Assembly (NCBI GenBank): GCA_947630025.1
Contig: CANRFZ010000006.1
Span: 62,001-126,000, forward strand
Source of the DNA: an uncultured Lachnospiraceae bacterium
Lineage (GTDB): Bacteria; Bacillota; Clostridia; Lachnospirales; Lachnospiraceae
Reading direction: 5' to 3'
DNA length: 64,000 bases
Shown: in pieces, positions 44,490 through 54,574 of the stretch
Position numbering within the stretch: position 1 is the first letter of the stretch
Layout of the letters: each line of letters starts with the position of its first letter
Made by a program: the position numbers and the translations under genes
Notes under the pieces: generated by a model
Databases searched by the model: none
The model's input: the letters and a program-made list of their open reading frames with translations, nothing else
What the model was told of the DNA's origin: nothing

Positions 44490-47127
44490 AAGATATGCGG
44501 CTGCGGCTGCAGGTAAAATACAAAATCTGGTAGCTGCCGGAGATCTGCTCCAGAAACGAAACCGCGGCGGCCAGTTTCCGGTCGTCCAGATTGGTAAACG
44601 GATCGTCCATAATCAGCATCGGACGCTCCTTGCGGTACATAATATCCGCAAACGCCACACGCAGGCAGATGCCGATCAGGTCACGGTAGCCCGTGCTCAG
44701 GGCGGCGGTCTGGCGCTGCCTGCCCGCCTCCTTCACCGTCACTTCGATGTTGGCGTCGATCCGCACATCCTGTGCGGACTGCCCGGTGATCTGCTCGTAG
44801 TAGGCCGCGAAGCGTTCGTAGACCGGACGGACATACCGCGACGTCATGGCTTCTTTGGCCTGATCCAGATAGGCGCGGGTTTTATACAGACAGTCATACT
44901 GACGCTGCTCCTTTTCCTGCTGCTGCGTCAGCTCGTCCAACTGCAGGCGGTATGTCTCCCACTGCTCGTACTGCTCCTGCAGGTCGCGGATCGTCTTTTC
45001 ATAGGCGGCAGCCGTATCCCGGCTCCGCTCCATCTGTTCCGTCAGCGTCAGAAGCTCCTGCTGCAGCTTTTCCTGAGAAAGCTGCGCCTCCTCGGGGGAT
45101 TCGGCTGCCAGAAGCGCGGGATCTGTCTTCTGTTCAAAGGCGGCCAGTTCCGACGCCGCCTCCTCATACAGCCGGATTGCGGCGGCATAGGCATCCGCAT
45201 CCGCTTTCAGCGCATTGAGCTGCAGTCTCATATCCGCCGCCGGCTCTATCCCGCACTGGTGCAGGAACAGACGTATCTTCTCCTGCAGTCCGCCGAGCGC
45301 CGTCTCCGCCTCTTTCGCTTTTTCCTGCTTGGCCCGCAGCGCGGCATAGTCCTCTCCGGCGGTTTTCAGCGCGTATAGATCGTCGGCGAAACGTTCCTCC
45401 GAGGAACCCATGTGATACCGCTCCAGAAAGGCCAGCAGCCGCTCCCGCATGGCGCGCATCCCCGCCAGCACATCCTCCCCCGGCGCGGCCTCCGCTTTCT
45501 GCTTAAGCTGCTGGCAGAGGGCGTACTGCTCCTGCAGCTCCTGCAGCATCGCCCCTGCGGTCTGGGGTGCAAAAGTCATGCCGTGACGGGCGAGACAGGC
45601 CGCGGTCTTTGCATCCGCCGTCTCGATGAACGAAAGGTCTTCCTCCACTTCCCGCTGCAGCGCTTCGTACTCTCCGACAAACTCCGACTGCACCGGCCTT
45701 TTCCTGCGGCTTCTTGCCGCCAAGACCGTAGCAAGCACCGCCACAATAGCTGCCGCCAGCGCAAGCAGGCCGTATTGCAGGGAAAATACCATAGACACCA
45801 TACAGGTTACGACGCAGCCCACCGCGGCGGCAAGGAGCACCGCCATCAGTTCCGGCGGCGTGATCTCGCTCTTTCTCCTGCGCTCTGCATCCATGGAGGC
45901 CCGCAGTGTCCTGAGCGCCGCCTGCTTGGACGAAAGGGCGGCCTGTCTGTTGTTCCGCTCGTTCCACCGATAGGAAACCGCCGAGATACTCTCCCCGTCT
46001 CCCGCAAAGGCGCGCTCCAGCTCGCCAAGGCGCGCCCGCTCCGCCTCGCTCATCTCCTGCCCCGCCGCCTCGCGGCACAGTTCGCGGTACTTCCGCTCCG
46101 TGCGCAGCATCTCGTCGATCTCACCGGCATCCGCCGGGCCGCCGTCAAACCGGCTGCCGTAACGCCGCAGCCTGTCCTGTTCCTCCGGAGACAACGCGCA
46201 GAGTTTCAGCCGTTCCGCCGTCCGCCCGGCCTCGGCGCAGACATCCAGCGCGCGGTCGATTTCCTGCGCCTCCGGAATCCGTCCGGGGAAACGGCCCTTC
46301 GCTTCATCCAGACCGGCTTTCCGGCTCTCCGCCGTCTTTTGTAGCCGCTGCCACTCCTCTTTCCGGGCGAGGACAGACTGGTACTGCGCGGCCCGCTGCT
46401 GCAGCGCGCCGTTTTCTTTGACTTTTTCCTTGTAAATGTCATACTGCGCCGCCTCGTTCTGCAGCATCGTCTGGTATCTGTCGATGCTGTCCGGCAGATT
46501 CTCCCCGTCTCTGACCAGCCGCTGCAGCCGCGTGATCTCGTCTTTGCGTTTGGACAGGGAACCGGTCTTCCGGGTGGGCGTCATAGCATTGACCATATCG
46601 GTCAGTCTTGCCCGGGCCGCCTCGTAGTTGTTCAGATCCTTTGTGTTGTCCGCCAGATTTCCTATTCTGGCGCAGATATCGTCCGTAGCGCAAGTCTCGC
46701 ACTCCCGCTGGCCGATAAAAACGGACCGCAGGAAGGACTCTCGGTTGATCCGAAACAGTTCCTCGCCCAGATTGACGGTATAATCTTCCGAGGGCAGATT
46801 GGTGTCGGCATCCCGCAGCTCGAACTCGTCTTGCCCCTCCTTGTCGTAAAAGATGCGGGTGACTTCGTACCGCTTCCCGCCGGTCTCGAAAGTCAGACGC
46901 CCGCCGAACGCGCCGCCCTGCCAAGGCTTGTAGCGCTTGCGCTCGTTCTCCTCGATGCTGCGCTTACGGTCGCCCTCCAGCCCATAGAACATGGCGCGGA
47001 TAAACGCGGCCAGCGTACTCTTGCCCCAGCCGTTCTCCTCGCATATCACGTTGACACCGTCCTGCAGACTGCAGGAATACTCATGCAGCCTGCCAAAATT
47101 TTCTATCTCAATAGAAAGGATCTTCAT
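44452..47127 (-). CDS. SbcC/Rad50-like SMC-family ATPase
   Basis: 891 aa from the ATG at 47127 (GGAGG five bases upstream); a longer frame lacks an SD. The N-terminal Walker A is EENGWGKSTLAAFIRA (about residue 33); two long coiled coils flank the middle, with an unusual hydrophobic pair of helices (about 420-460); the C-terminal part has the ABC signature ALSTGYRDLIGICLR and Walker B MLIMDDPFTNLD. With the SbcD-like gene upstream it should form a Mre11-Rad50-type nuclease. The hydrophobic hairpin is more like YhaN-type proteins than classic SbcC. The last 13 or so residues come from an inserted element. Confidence 0.88.
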   Translation of the reverse strand: MKILSIEIENFGRLHEYSCSLQDGVNVICEENGWGKSTLAAFIRAMFYGLEGDRKRSIEENERKRYKPWQGGAFGGRLTFETGGKRYEVTRIFYDKEGQDEFELRDADTNLPSEDYTVNLGEELFRINRESFLRSVFIGQRECETCATDDICARIGNLADNTKDLNNYEAARARLTDMVNAMTPTRKTGSLSKRKDEITRLQRLVRDGENLPDSIDRYQTMLQNEAAQYDIYKEKVKENGALQQRAAQYQSVLARKEEWQRLQKTAESRKAGLDEAKGRFPGRIPEAQEIDRALDVCAEAGRTAERLKLCALSPEEQDRLRRYGSRFDGGPADAGEIDEMLRTERKYRELCREAAGQEMSEAERARLGELERAFAGDGESISAVSYRWNERNNRQAALSSKQAALRTLRASMDAERRRKSEITPPELMAVLLAAAVGCVVTCMVSMVFSLQYGLLALAAAIVAVLATVLAARSRRKRPVQSEFVGEYEALQREVEEDLSFIETADAKTAACLARHGMTFAPQTAGAMLQELQEQYALCQQLKQKAEAAPGEDVLAGMRAMRERLLAFLERYHMGSSEERFADDLYALKTAGEDYAALRAKQEKAKEAETALGGLQEKIRLFLHQCGIEPAADMRLQLNALKADADAYAAAIRLYEEAASELAAFEQKTDPALLAAESPEEAQLSQEKLQQELLTLTEQMERSRDTAAAYEKTIRDLQEQYEQWETYRLQLDELTQQQEKEQRQYDCLYKTRAYLDQAKEAMTSRYVRPVYERFAAYYEQITGQSAQDVRIDANIEVTVKEAGRQRQTAALSTGYRDLIGICLRVAFADIMYRKERPMLIMDDPFTNLDDRKLAAAVSFLEQISGSYQILYFTCSRSRISSPVQPAPFAKPR

Positions 47128-47228
47128 AAGTTCCTCCGTCTTACTTTTCACAATCTAACTTTTGGCGATATATCGTTTTGCAGTCTATCTATGCGTGGTT
47201 TGCCGTTTTTCATCTATCCAGTTTCCGT

Positions 47229-48326
47229 CTATCCTACAATTTCCTCACCGGAGATGGCCAGCAGGCCGCACCGCACGATCTCCTTTTTTTCCTCTCCGGA
47301 AAGCGCGTCGTCCGCCATAACCGTCCTGACGAACTCGCCTTTCAGCGACACGTCCAGCAGATAGTCCTCCATGGCGATTTTTAACGTCGTCTCGTCGGAG
47401 ACTTTTACGAAATAAAAAGACTGCCGGAAAGCGGCGGCCAGATGCTCCACATCCTTTTCACAGGCCACATCCAGCTCCCCTGTCAGAACGATCTTAACCA
47501 GATCCTCCCTGCCGCAGCCCGCAGCTTTCAGCGCCTCCGACACCCGCTCCGTCATCTCTGCGGTGCTGGCGCAGCCGGTAACGTCCGCCCGCACCATATA
47601 CAGCGTGCGGGATGCAAACGGCACAAACTGCCGGACACAGGTTCCCGACGCCTCATCGATATCCAGCAGGACGAAGCCGTGAGGCCCGCACTCGTCGAAG
47701 CCTCTCCCTTCCAAGCAGCCCGGATAACAGTAGACGCCTCTGGCGTCCAGCCGCTCCTCCTTGTAGGCATGGATGTGCCCCAGCGCCAGATAGTCGATGC
47801 CACGGTTGCGCAGCGCCTTGATATTGACGATCTCCGCCTTGTCGCGGGCATCTCCCTCCCGCTCCTGTCCGTGCAGCATCACGATATTGTAACACCGGTT
47901 TTCCAGCACGAGAGAGACATAGGCGTCTCCGGCATTCTCCGCGGTCAGCTCCAGCCCGGCGATCACGACGCCGCCCTGCCTGTAATACGTCCACCGGCTG
48001 CCGAATGTCCGGATATTGGCCGGTATCTCCTCCAGCCCCGTCAGGAAATACTCCCGGTCATGGTTGCCTTTCAGATAGTAAAAGGTGATGTCCGGGTGGC
48101 TCTCGATAATGTGCAGCACGGTGTTTCTCGTGTAAGCGGATATGCTCCCCGTATCGAACATATCCCCCGCGATCAGCACCGCCTCCACCCGGTTCTCCTG
48201 CGCGTAATCGACCATGCGCTTAAATGTATTTAAAATTTCGCTTTTCCGCTCCTTGGCTCCCGCCGTGTCCAGATTTCTGCTCATGCGGGAATCCAGATGC
48301 AGATCGGCACAGTGGATCAGCTTCAT
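47229..48326 (-). CDS. SbcD/Mre11-like DNA exonuclease (YhaM/YhaO type)
   Basis: 365 aa calcineurin-like phosphoesterase. Metal-binding motifs in order: HCADLHLDS (residue 5), AGDMFDTG (about 53), LKGNHDREYF (about 84), HGQERE (about 152) and LGHIHAYKEE (about 187). It should act with the SMC-like ATPase encoded downstream in processing DNA ends or hairpins. AAGGAGG precedes the ATG. The 101-base gap to the ATPase gene holds only small repeats of GATAGA and no clear promoter. Confidence 0.92.
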   Translation of the reverse strand: MKLIHCADLHLDSRMSRNLDTAGAKERKSEILNTFKRMVDYAQENRVEAVLIAGDMFDTGSISAYTRNTVLHIIESHPDITFYYLKGNHDREYFLTGLEEIPANIRTFGSRWTYYRQGGVVIAGLELTAENAGDAYVSLVLENRCYNIVMLHGQEREGDARDKAEIVNIKALRNRGIDYLALGHIHAYKEERLDARGVYCYPGCLEGRGFDECGPHGFVLLDIDEASGTCVRQFVPFASRTLYMVRADVTGCASTAEMTERVSEALKAAGCGREDLVKIVLTGELDVACEKDVEHLAAAFRQSFYFVKVSDETTLKIAMEDYLLDVSLKGEFVRTVMADDALSGEEKKEIVRCGLLAISGEEIVG

Positions 48327-48384
48327 GCGAACCTCCTTTTGTACCGCTAAATCAACTTTTTATTTGCATTTGTAAAATGTTATT

Positions 48385-48499
48385 CTCTGATGCCAGTAAC
48401 GTAAATCATTCCGGAAGAATTGCGGAGCAATTTACTCATGTTTATTGCGAAGTAATTTACTCATAGCCGGCTGCCATTCTATTTTTTATTTTACCATAT
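48385..48499. repeat. Dispersed hairpin repeat, copy B
   Basis: Starts CTCTGATGCCAGTAACGTAA, contains the hairpin GAATTGCGGAGCAATTT and ends ATTTTACCATAT. The second hairpin of copies A and C is replaced by a second ATTGCGAAGTAAT-type unit. It is in tandem with copy C. Together they occupy most of the 553-base gap upstream of the sbcD-like gene. Confidence 0.75.
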
Positions 48500-48589
48500 C
48501 TCTGATGCCAGTATCGTAAATTATCCCGGAAGAATTGCGAAGCAATTCTTTAGGAACAGGCTGCGGAGCCTGTTCCTATTTTACCATAT
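48500..48589. repeat. Dispersed hairpin repeat, copy C
   Basis: Starts CTCTGATGCCAGTATCGTAA, with a perfect hairpin GAATTGC-GAA-GCAATTC followed by AGGAACAGGCT-GCGG-AGCCTGTTCCT, then ATTTTACCATAT as in copy B. It is the most complete copy and best represents the element: two adjacent hairpins with a conserved left flank. Confidence 0.8.
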
Positions 48590-48879
48590 GAAAAGGCGAT
48601 TGCACAAGGAACGATATCTATATAGCAAACCCACACGATATCTTGATGGCAAATCTACACGATACCTTTATGATACCTTTACGGCAAATCTACACGATAC
48701 CTTTATGATACCTTTATGACAAGCCTGCGCGAACGGGCTGTTTTTTGTCATGAACCTCTCTTATCGGAATGCCCCATCCTGCCGATATTATCTATAGATT
48801 CCTATCCTTATAGTTACGGAAACGGATTTCCACGGCAGTTCACGGACTGGACACTCTATAAGAAAGGCAGGCGGTAGGT
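48590..48879. other. Intergenic region without a gene
   Basis: It holds a 35-bp tandem repeat (48648-48717) and the upstream region of the coiled-coil gene. A GCCGATAT at 48779-48786 resembles a sigma-28 -10 box but lacks the -35 partner. CTATAA lies about 20 bases before the gene, also without a good -35. No tRNA or small RNA structure is evident. Confidence 0.5.
48648..48717. repeat. 35-bp tandem repeat, two near-perfect copies
   Basis: Unit GGCAAATCTACACGATACCT plus TTATGATACCTTTAY, copies at 48648 and 48683 with a single difference at the last base. A degenerate half copy (AGCAAACCCACACGATATCT) precedes it at about 48624. Each unit contains an internal GATACCTTTAT pair of 12 bases. Confidence 0.85.
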
Positions 48880-49806
48880 ATGATACCTGCGGTTGGCAGA
48901 ATCAGCTCGATCACTTCCGACGCGATCAAGATCGACCTATACAACAGGGACGGCTCTTACAAGGGGACTCTCTCGGTCTCCACTTCCCGCACGAGAGCTT
49001 CCGCCAGCAAAAAGACCGGCGGAACGGGAAGCAGAAAATTCAAGAAACTGCGGTATAATTTCAAACGTCTCTCCAATCAGATCATGCGCACGAAAACCTC
49101 GGCCAACGCCAAACAGATGGTGACGAAAGCGAAATTCCAGATCGCCGATCTGCGCATGAAGCTGACCAGCGGCGAATACGATTACAGCGAGGTGCACAGC
49201 GCCCTCGTGCACGCGGAAAAAATCGCGCGGGTGGCCAAGAAGCATCTGAAAAATCTCCAGCAGGAAGAAAAAATCGAAAAAAACGGCAAGGCCGGCATGA
49301 CCGATCCCGAGGAGATAAAGCAGCTGGAAGAAGAAAACGAAGAAAACGCGGAAAGCGAAATCCCCGATACCAGCGAGATGACCGAAGAAGAACTGCAGCA
49401 GCTGGCCGAGGAACTGCAGGAGGAAATGGAGCGCATCGAGGACGAGATGGAGGAAATGGAGGAGTCGGTGCTGGCCGACGACCTGCTGCAGCAGATGATG
49501 CAGGCGGACACCTCGGAGATGGAACCGGAAGATCTGGAAGCGCTCAAGAAGAAACACCGCTCCGACGAAATGCGCGATATCATGAAAGCGGATATGGAAT
49601 ATCTGAAAGCGCTCTTTGACCGGATGGCCAAGGAAAAAGAAGCGGCGTCTAACGGCTCTGCGGGAAGTTCCGGCAGTTCGGACAATAGCGGCTCCGGCGC
49701 CGCAGACCTCGGCATCTCTCTGGAACTGGGCGGCGTGGATATGCCGGTGGAGACCGCCGCCGCTCCCGTGGAAACCGCAGGCGCCAACGTGGACGTCACC
49801 GCCTGA
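48880..49806 (+). CDS. Uncharacterised coiled-coil protein, 308 aa
   Basis: No family recognised. Residues 1-60 are basic and Ser/Thr-rich (TSRTRASASKKTGG); 60-130 is a basic helical region (KLRYNFKRLSNQIMRTK); 140-245 is a very acidic coiled coil dominated by Glu/Met (ELQEEMERIEDEMEEMEE); the tail is Ser/Gly- then Ala/Val-rich. No signal peptide or membrane helix. The SD AGGCGGTAGGT lies directly before the ATG. The charge split suggests a scaffold or nucleic-acid/anionic-surface binder. It is one of the few plus-strand genes and stands alone, convergent with ruvB. Confidence 0.75.
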   Translation: MIPAVGRISSITSDAIKIDLYNRDGSYKGTLSVSTSRTRASASKKTGGTGSRKFKKLRYNFKRLSNQIMRTKTSANAKQMVTKAKFQIADLRMKLTSGEYDYSEVHSALVHAEKIARVAKKHLKNLQQEEKIEKNGKAGMTDPEEIKQLEEENEENAESEIPDTSEMTEEELQQLAEELQEEMERIEDEMEEMEESVLADDLLQQMMQADTSEMEPEDLEALKKKHRSDEMRDIMKADMEYLKALFDRMAKEKEAASNGSAGSSGSSDNSGSGAADLGISLELGGVDMPVETAAAPVETAGANVDVTA

Positions 49807-49876
49807 CGACGGCGGACACCGCAGCAGCCGCACCGTGTCGGGAGTCGTCTGCAATCTGCCACCGCCGATAGATATA

Positions 49877-50875
<999 letters not shown>

Positions 50876-50887
50876 GCCGGTTACCTG

Positions 50888-51499
50888 CTAATACATAAAT
50901 TTCAGGGCAGCTTTCAGGATGCCCTCCACCGTTATGCCGTCCGTCATCTCGACTTTTCTGACCGCGGCGGCAGCGTCCGACGCGGAATAGCCCAGCGCGG
51001 TCAGCGCTTCAATGGCTTCCCGCTTCATGGCGTTGTCTACGCCCGCGGCGGCAGAAGCTGCACCCACAGGCACTTCCGGCCCGCGCAGCGCATCTTCCGG
51101 CGATACCTTGTCCCGCAGGTCGAGAATCACCCGCTCCGCCGTCTTGCTGCCGATTCCCGGCGCTTTTGCGATGGACTTGGCATCTCCCGCCATAATCGCG
51201 AAGCGCAGCGCGTCGGCGCTCATCACAGACAGGATCGCCAGACCGCCCTTGGGCCCGATGCCGTTGACCGTGATCAGCTTCTTAAAGATCTCCAGATCGT
51301 CTCTGGTCAGAAAACCGTACAGGGAAAACGCATCTTCCCGCACCAGCGTATAGGTGTAGATCTTCACTTCGTTTCCGAGGGGCGGCAGCAGCTCCGCCGT
51401 GGTGGTGGACACTTTTATATTGTAACCGATATTTCCCACTTCCACAACAATATTATCTTCCGCGAGTTCTTCCAGCGTTCCTTTTAAATAGGCGTACAT
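50888..51499 (-). CDS. ruvA: Holliday junction DNA-binding protein RuvA
   Basis: 203 aa from the ATG at 51499 with GGAGGAG upstream; an earlier in-frame start would contain this SD. OB domain MYAYLKGTLEEL, the pin motif around VREDAFSLYGF, two helix-hairpin-helix motifs (VNGIGPKGGLAILS and APGIGSKTAERVILDL) and the C-terminal RuvB-binding domain (ALTALGYSASDAAAAV). Confidence 0.96.
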   Translation of the reverse strand: MYAYLKGTLEELAEDNIVVEVGNIGYNIKVSTTTAELLPPLGNEVKIYTYTLVREDAFSLYGFLTRDDLEIFKKLITVNGIGPKGGLAILSVMSADALRFAIMAGDAKSIAKAPGIGSKTAERVILDLRDKVSPEDALRGPEVPVGAASAAAGVDNAMKREAIEALTALGYSASDAAAAVRKVEMTDGITVEGILKAALKFMY

Positions 51500-51583
51500 G
51501 ACGTCTCCTCCGACAGCCACATCTGTGGTTTTCGTTTCTTTTCCTTTTATTTATCGGCTGCTATAGCCGTTTTTTTTATGCGT

Positions 51584-53461
51584 TCAGACTTCTTTTTCCA
51601 AAAAAAGCAGTCCGAATGTGCCGGGGCCGCAGTTCGCCGAGATTGCAGGCGAAGCTTTCTGGTAGACCACCTTTTCAAAGGGCACGAGCTGGCGCACCTG
51701 CGCCGCGATCTCATCCAAATCTCCCGGACGCAGTCCCGCATAGGTGATAAACAGAAGCCTCCTGTCGATTGCGGCGGAATGCCGCAGCGCCGAGCGGATA
51801 TAGCGTTTCCATACCGTCTTGCGCATTCCCATATGGATGGCGCCCACCGTCATGCGGCTCTTTTTGAGGACGATCACCGGATGGAGCATACAGGTCTTGC
51901 AGACAGCGTGCACCTTGGGCGGTATTCTGCCCGATCTGGCCAGATATTCCGTATTCTCCACGACGAAGCTGGTTCTCGTCCGCGCCTTCATGCTCTCGAT
52001 ATCCCGCAGGATCTCCTCCGCCGACACGCCTAGGGCGGCCTCCTGTGCGGCATAGTACACGATCAGGCCCATACCGCTGGACAGATGGCCGGAATCCACC
52101 ACCGCCACATTGTCGAAGGCGCCCGACGCCTCCGATGCGCTCTGGAAGCCTTTGCTGGCACCGCTCGCCATGCTGATATGGATGATGTGCTGCGCCCTCG
52201 TGAGCTGCTCCGCAAAGAACGCCTCGTAAGCAGACGCCTCCGGCGAATCCGAATGCACATGGCTGTCGCTCCGCTGCAGATACTCCAGCACGCCGTCCGA
52301 CTCGATCTCCTCGCCGTCCCAGAACTCGCCGTGGTCGGTCAGCACCCGGTAAGGCTGCACGGCAATCTGGTACTGCGCCGTCATCTGCGGCGGCAGATCG
52401 CTCACACTGTCCGTTGTAATCATAAGGAGCTGCTTCTTCTCATGGCCGAGGACAGGCCCCACCACCACGTCTTTATCTCCTGACAGGGATGTCATTTTGA
52501 CAAGTTCCTGCGGCAGATGGCGCAGCAGCTCCGTCTCCAGCTGGCTGCCGGAAACCGGTTTTAACAGATAGCCGTCGAAGCCTTCCCGCCGGTACATCGC
52601 CTGATTATCGCCGCCGGCGTTGGCCGTGAGAACGACCACCGGCGTCTCGTTGTTGAGGCCGCCGGACTGGGTGCGGAGATGCCGGAGACATTCCACGCCG
52701 TCCATGACGGGCATCAGATGATCCATAAAGATTACGTCATACCGCGTCTGCAGCGTCATCCGCAGGCACTCCTGCCCGCCTGTGGCCGTATCTATTTGGA
52801 CTTTGGTGTCCTGCAGCAGCTTTTCGGCCACCATCAGGTTGGCGTCGTTGTCGTCCACGATCAGCACGCGCGCCTTGGGTGCTTCAAAAAGCGACCTGTA
52901 GTGTGTCCGGCTGCGCAGCGTATGTTTCGTCTCCAGATCCAGTTCCCCGATCTGCGCGTCGCTCATCGCCTTCTGCGGCAGCGTCACCATAAACGTGGAG
53001 CCTTTGGTATACACGCTGTTGACCTCTATATCGCCGCCCATCAGCGTCACGAGCTGCTTGACGATGGAGAGCCCCAGACCGGTGCCTTCGATATACCTGT
53101 TCTTTTCCTCGTCCACGCGCTTAAAGGTGGTGAACAGGTAAGGGATGCTCTCCTTCTTAATGCCGATGCCGGTGTCCGAGACGGTGTAGATGATATCCAC
53201 GATATCGTCTTCTTTCTGTCGGCACTGGATCGAGAGATTGACCGAGCCCTCCTCGGTATACTTGACGGCATTGTTGAGCAGATTGATCAGAATCTGCTTG
53301 ATGCGGACTTCGTCGCCGTAGAGCCGGGTGGGGATGTCCCTCTCCACATCGATATGGAATGCCAGCCCTTTTTCCCGGGCGCGCACCCAGATCATATTGA
53401 CGATATCGGAGAGCATGGCGCCCACGTCATAGGATACAGGGACGATGTCCAATATCTGCAC
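51584..53461 (-). pseudogene. Sensor kinase ATPase-receiver-DegV fusion, 5' end missing
   Basis: 625 codons. Kinase ATPase domain about 45-165 (N-box NLLNNAVKY, G1 DTGIG, G2 GTGLGLS), receiver about 196-318 (acceptor D247 in FMDHLMP), and a complete DegV domain about 345-625 (TTDSVSDLPP, SMASGASKGFQSA, VVDSGHLSSG). The dimerisation and phospho-histidine domain and any sensor are absent; the frame opens at a GTG with no SD, and a TAG two codons upstream. Sequence homology stops there, head to head with a truncated LytTR gene. DegV binds fatty acids, so the intact protein could have been a lipid-responsive hybrid kinase. Loss by deletion is the simplest reading; an assembly error is possible. 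Confidence 0.8.
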
Positions 53462-54005
53462 GCACTATCCCAGCGGCAATACCGACGTCCACGACCAGCG
53501 CCTGCACTATACTTGGGGCGACAGGAAGACGCAGACACCGGACGGGCCCAGATACCGTCCGCAGATCATCAGCCTGCACATCAGCAACGCTTGGCCCTAT
53601 GACGACCGCGACGTCATCTACCCCGTCCACTCCGAAAATATGTTTGCGGCGATGCGCATTCTGGCGGAGTCGGAGCAGTATGTGACCGTCAAGGCATCGG
53701 ACGGCAGCGTGCACCGTATCGCCCTCTCCCACATTTTCTATGCGGAGACGGTCAAGCACGCCGCCAAACTGCAGATTCATACGTTGGACGGCGCGCTCAC
53801 CGTAAATAAAACCCTGTCGGAGCTCGAAAAACAATATCCCGGCTTCTTTGTGCGCATCCACTCCGGCTATCTGCTGAATCCCGCCCATGTGACGAATATC
53901 CGCCGCTTTGCGGCGACTCTGTCCGACGGCACGCAGCTCCCCATCCCCGAAAAGAAGTACACACAGGTCAAAAAACTGCTCCTGCACGAAACGGCGGAAA
54001 ACTGA
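53445..54005 (+). pseudogene. LytTR-type DNA-binding protein, 5' end missing
   Basis: 186 codons open from an ATG that lies inside the kinase remnant and has no credible SD. A LytTR DNA-binding domain occupies the C-terminal 105 residues (ESEQYVTVKASDGSVHRIAL, SELEKQYPGFFVRIHSGYLLN, then a conserved tail with PIPEKKY). The first 60-80 residues match no domain I know and may be the end of a lost N-terminal sensor or receiver. LytTR regulators often act with sensor kinases; the neighbouring kinase remnant on the opposite strand may have been its partner. The junction is within about 20 bases of 53461. Confidence 0.7.
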
Positions 54006-54052
54006 TCCGCCCCGCGGCCTCTGATAACTATTGTAGAAGAAGCTGCCGGGAA

Positions 54053-54574
54053 TCAGACACTCCTGCCGCCCGCCTTTTGCAGATGCGGCGCGGCTGCCAT
54101 CGCGATCACGCCCACCAGCATTCCCGCCACCGTGCCCGCCGCTATGAGAAACGGCAGATAATACCACAGATACGCCGTTTCCGTCACAAAAAGCGCCACC
54201 GCAAACTGCCCGATATTGTGCGCGACGCCGCCCAGCACGCTGACGCCGGCGATGGAAAAAACAGGCAGCCGCCGGAACAGGCACATCACAAACAGACTGC
54301 ACACCGCCCCCGCCAGCGCATAGAGGATCGAGTACAGGCTGCCGAACAGGAATCCCGCCAGCACGATTCTGAGCAGATTGACCAGCGCCGCATCCCTGAC
54401 GCCGCCCGCCGCAGCGTCCCCCTGCGCGCCGTACAGAAGAAGCACCACCGCCAGATTCGGAAGCCCCGGCTTGATGCCCGGAATCCCCGGAGAAAACGGA
54501 ATCAGCGACTCCACATATGACAAAACAAGAGCGACTGTCAGATACAGTCCAAGCCGTGCCACCCGTCCGCTCAT
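54053..54574 (-). CDS. Gx transporter family protein
   Basis: 173 aa, five or six hydrophobic helices. The glycine-rich SPGIPGIKPGLPNLAVVLLLYG and GGVAHNIGQFAVALF segments are family landmarks. The family is often mis-labelled heptaprenyl diphosphate synthase component I. It overlaps the NusG-II gene by four bases (ATGA); this pair is conserved in Clostridia, often linked to electron transport or heme/quinone-like small molecules. Substrate unknown. Confidence 0.88.
   Translation of the reverse strand: MSGRVARLGLYLTVALVLSYVESLIPFSPGIPGIKPGLPNLAVVLLLYGAQGDAAAGGVRDAALVNLLRIVLAGFLFGSLYSILYALAGAVCSLFVMCLFRRLPVFSIAGVSVLGGVAHNIGQFAVALFVTETAYLWYYLPFLIAAGTVAGMLVGVIAMAAAPHLQKAGGRSV

Noticed and set aside
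48779-48786. Sigma-28 flagellar-type promoter before the coiled-coil gene
   Set aside because: GCCGATAT resembles the -10 box, but no TAAA box lies 15 bases upstream.
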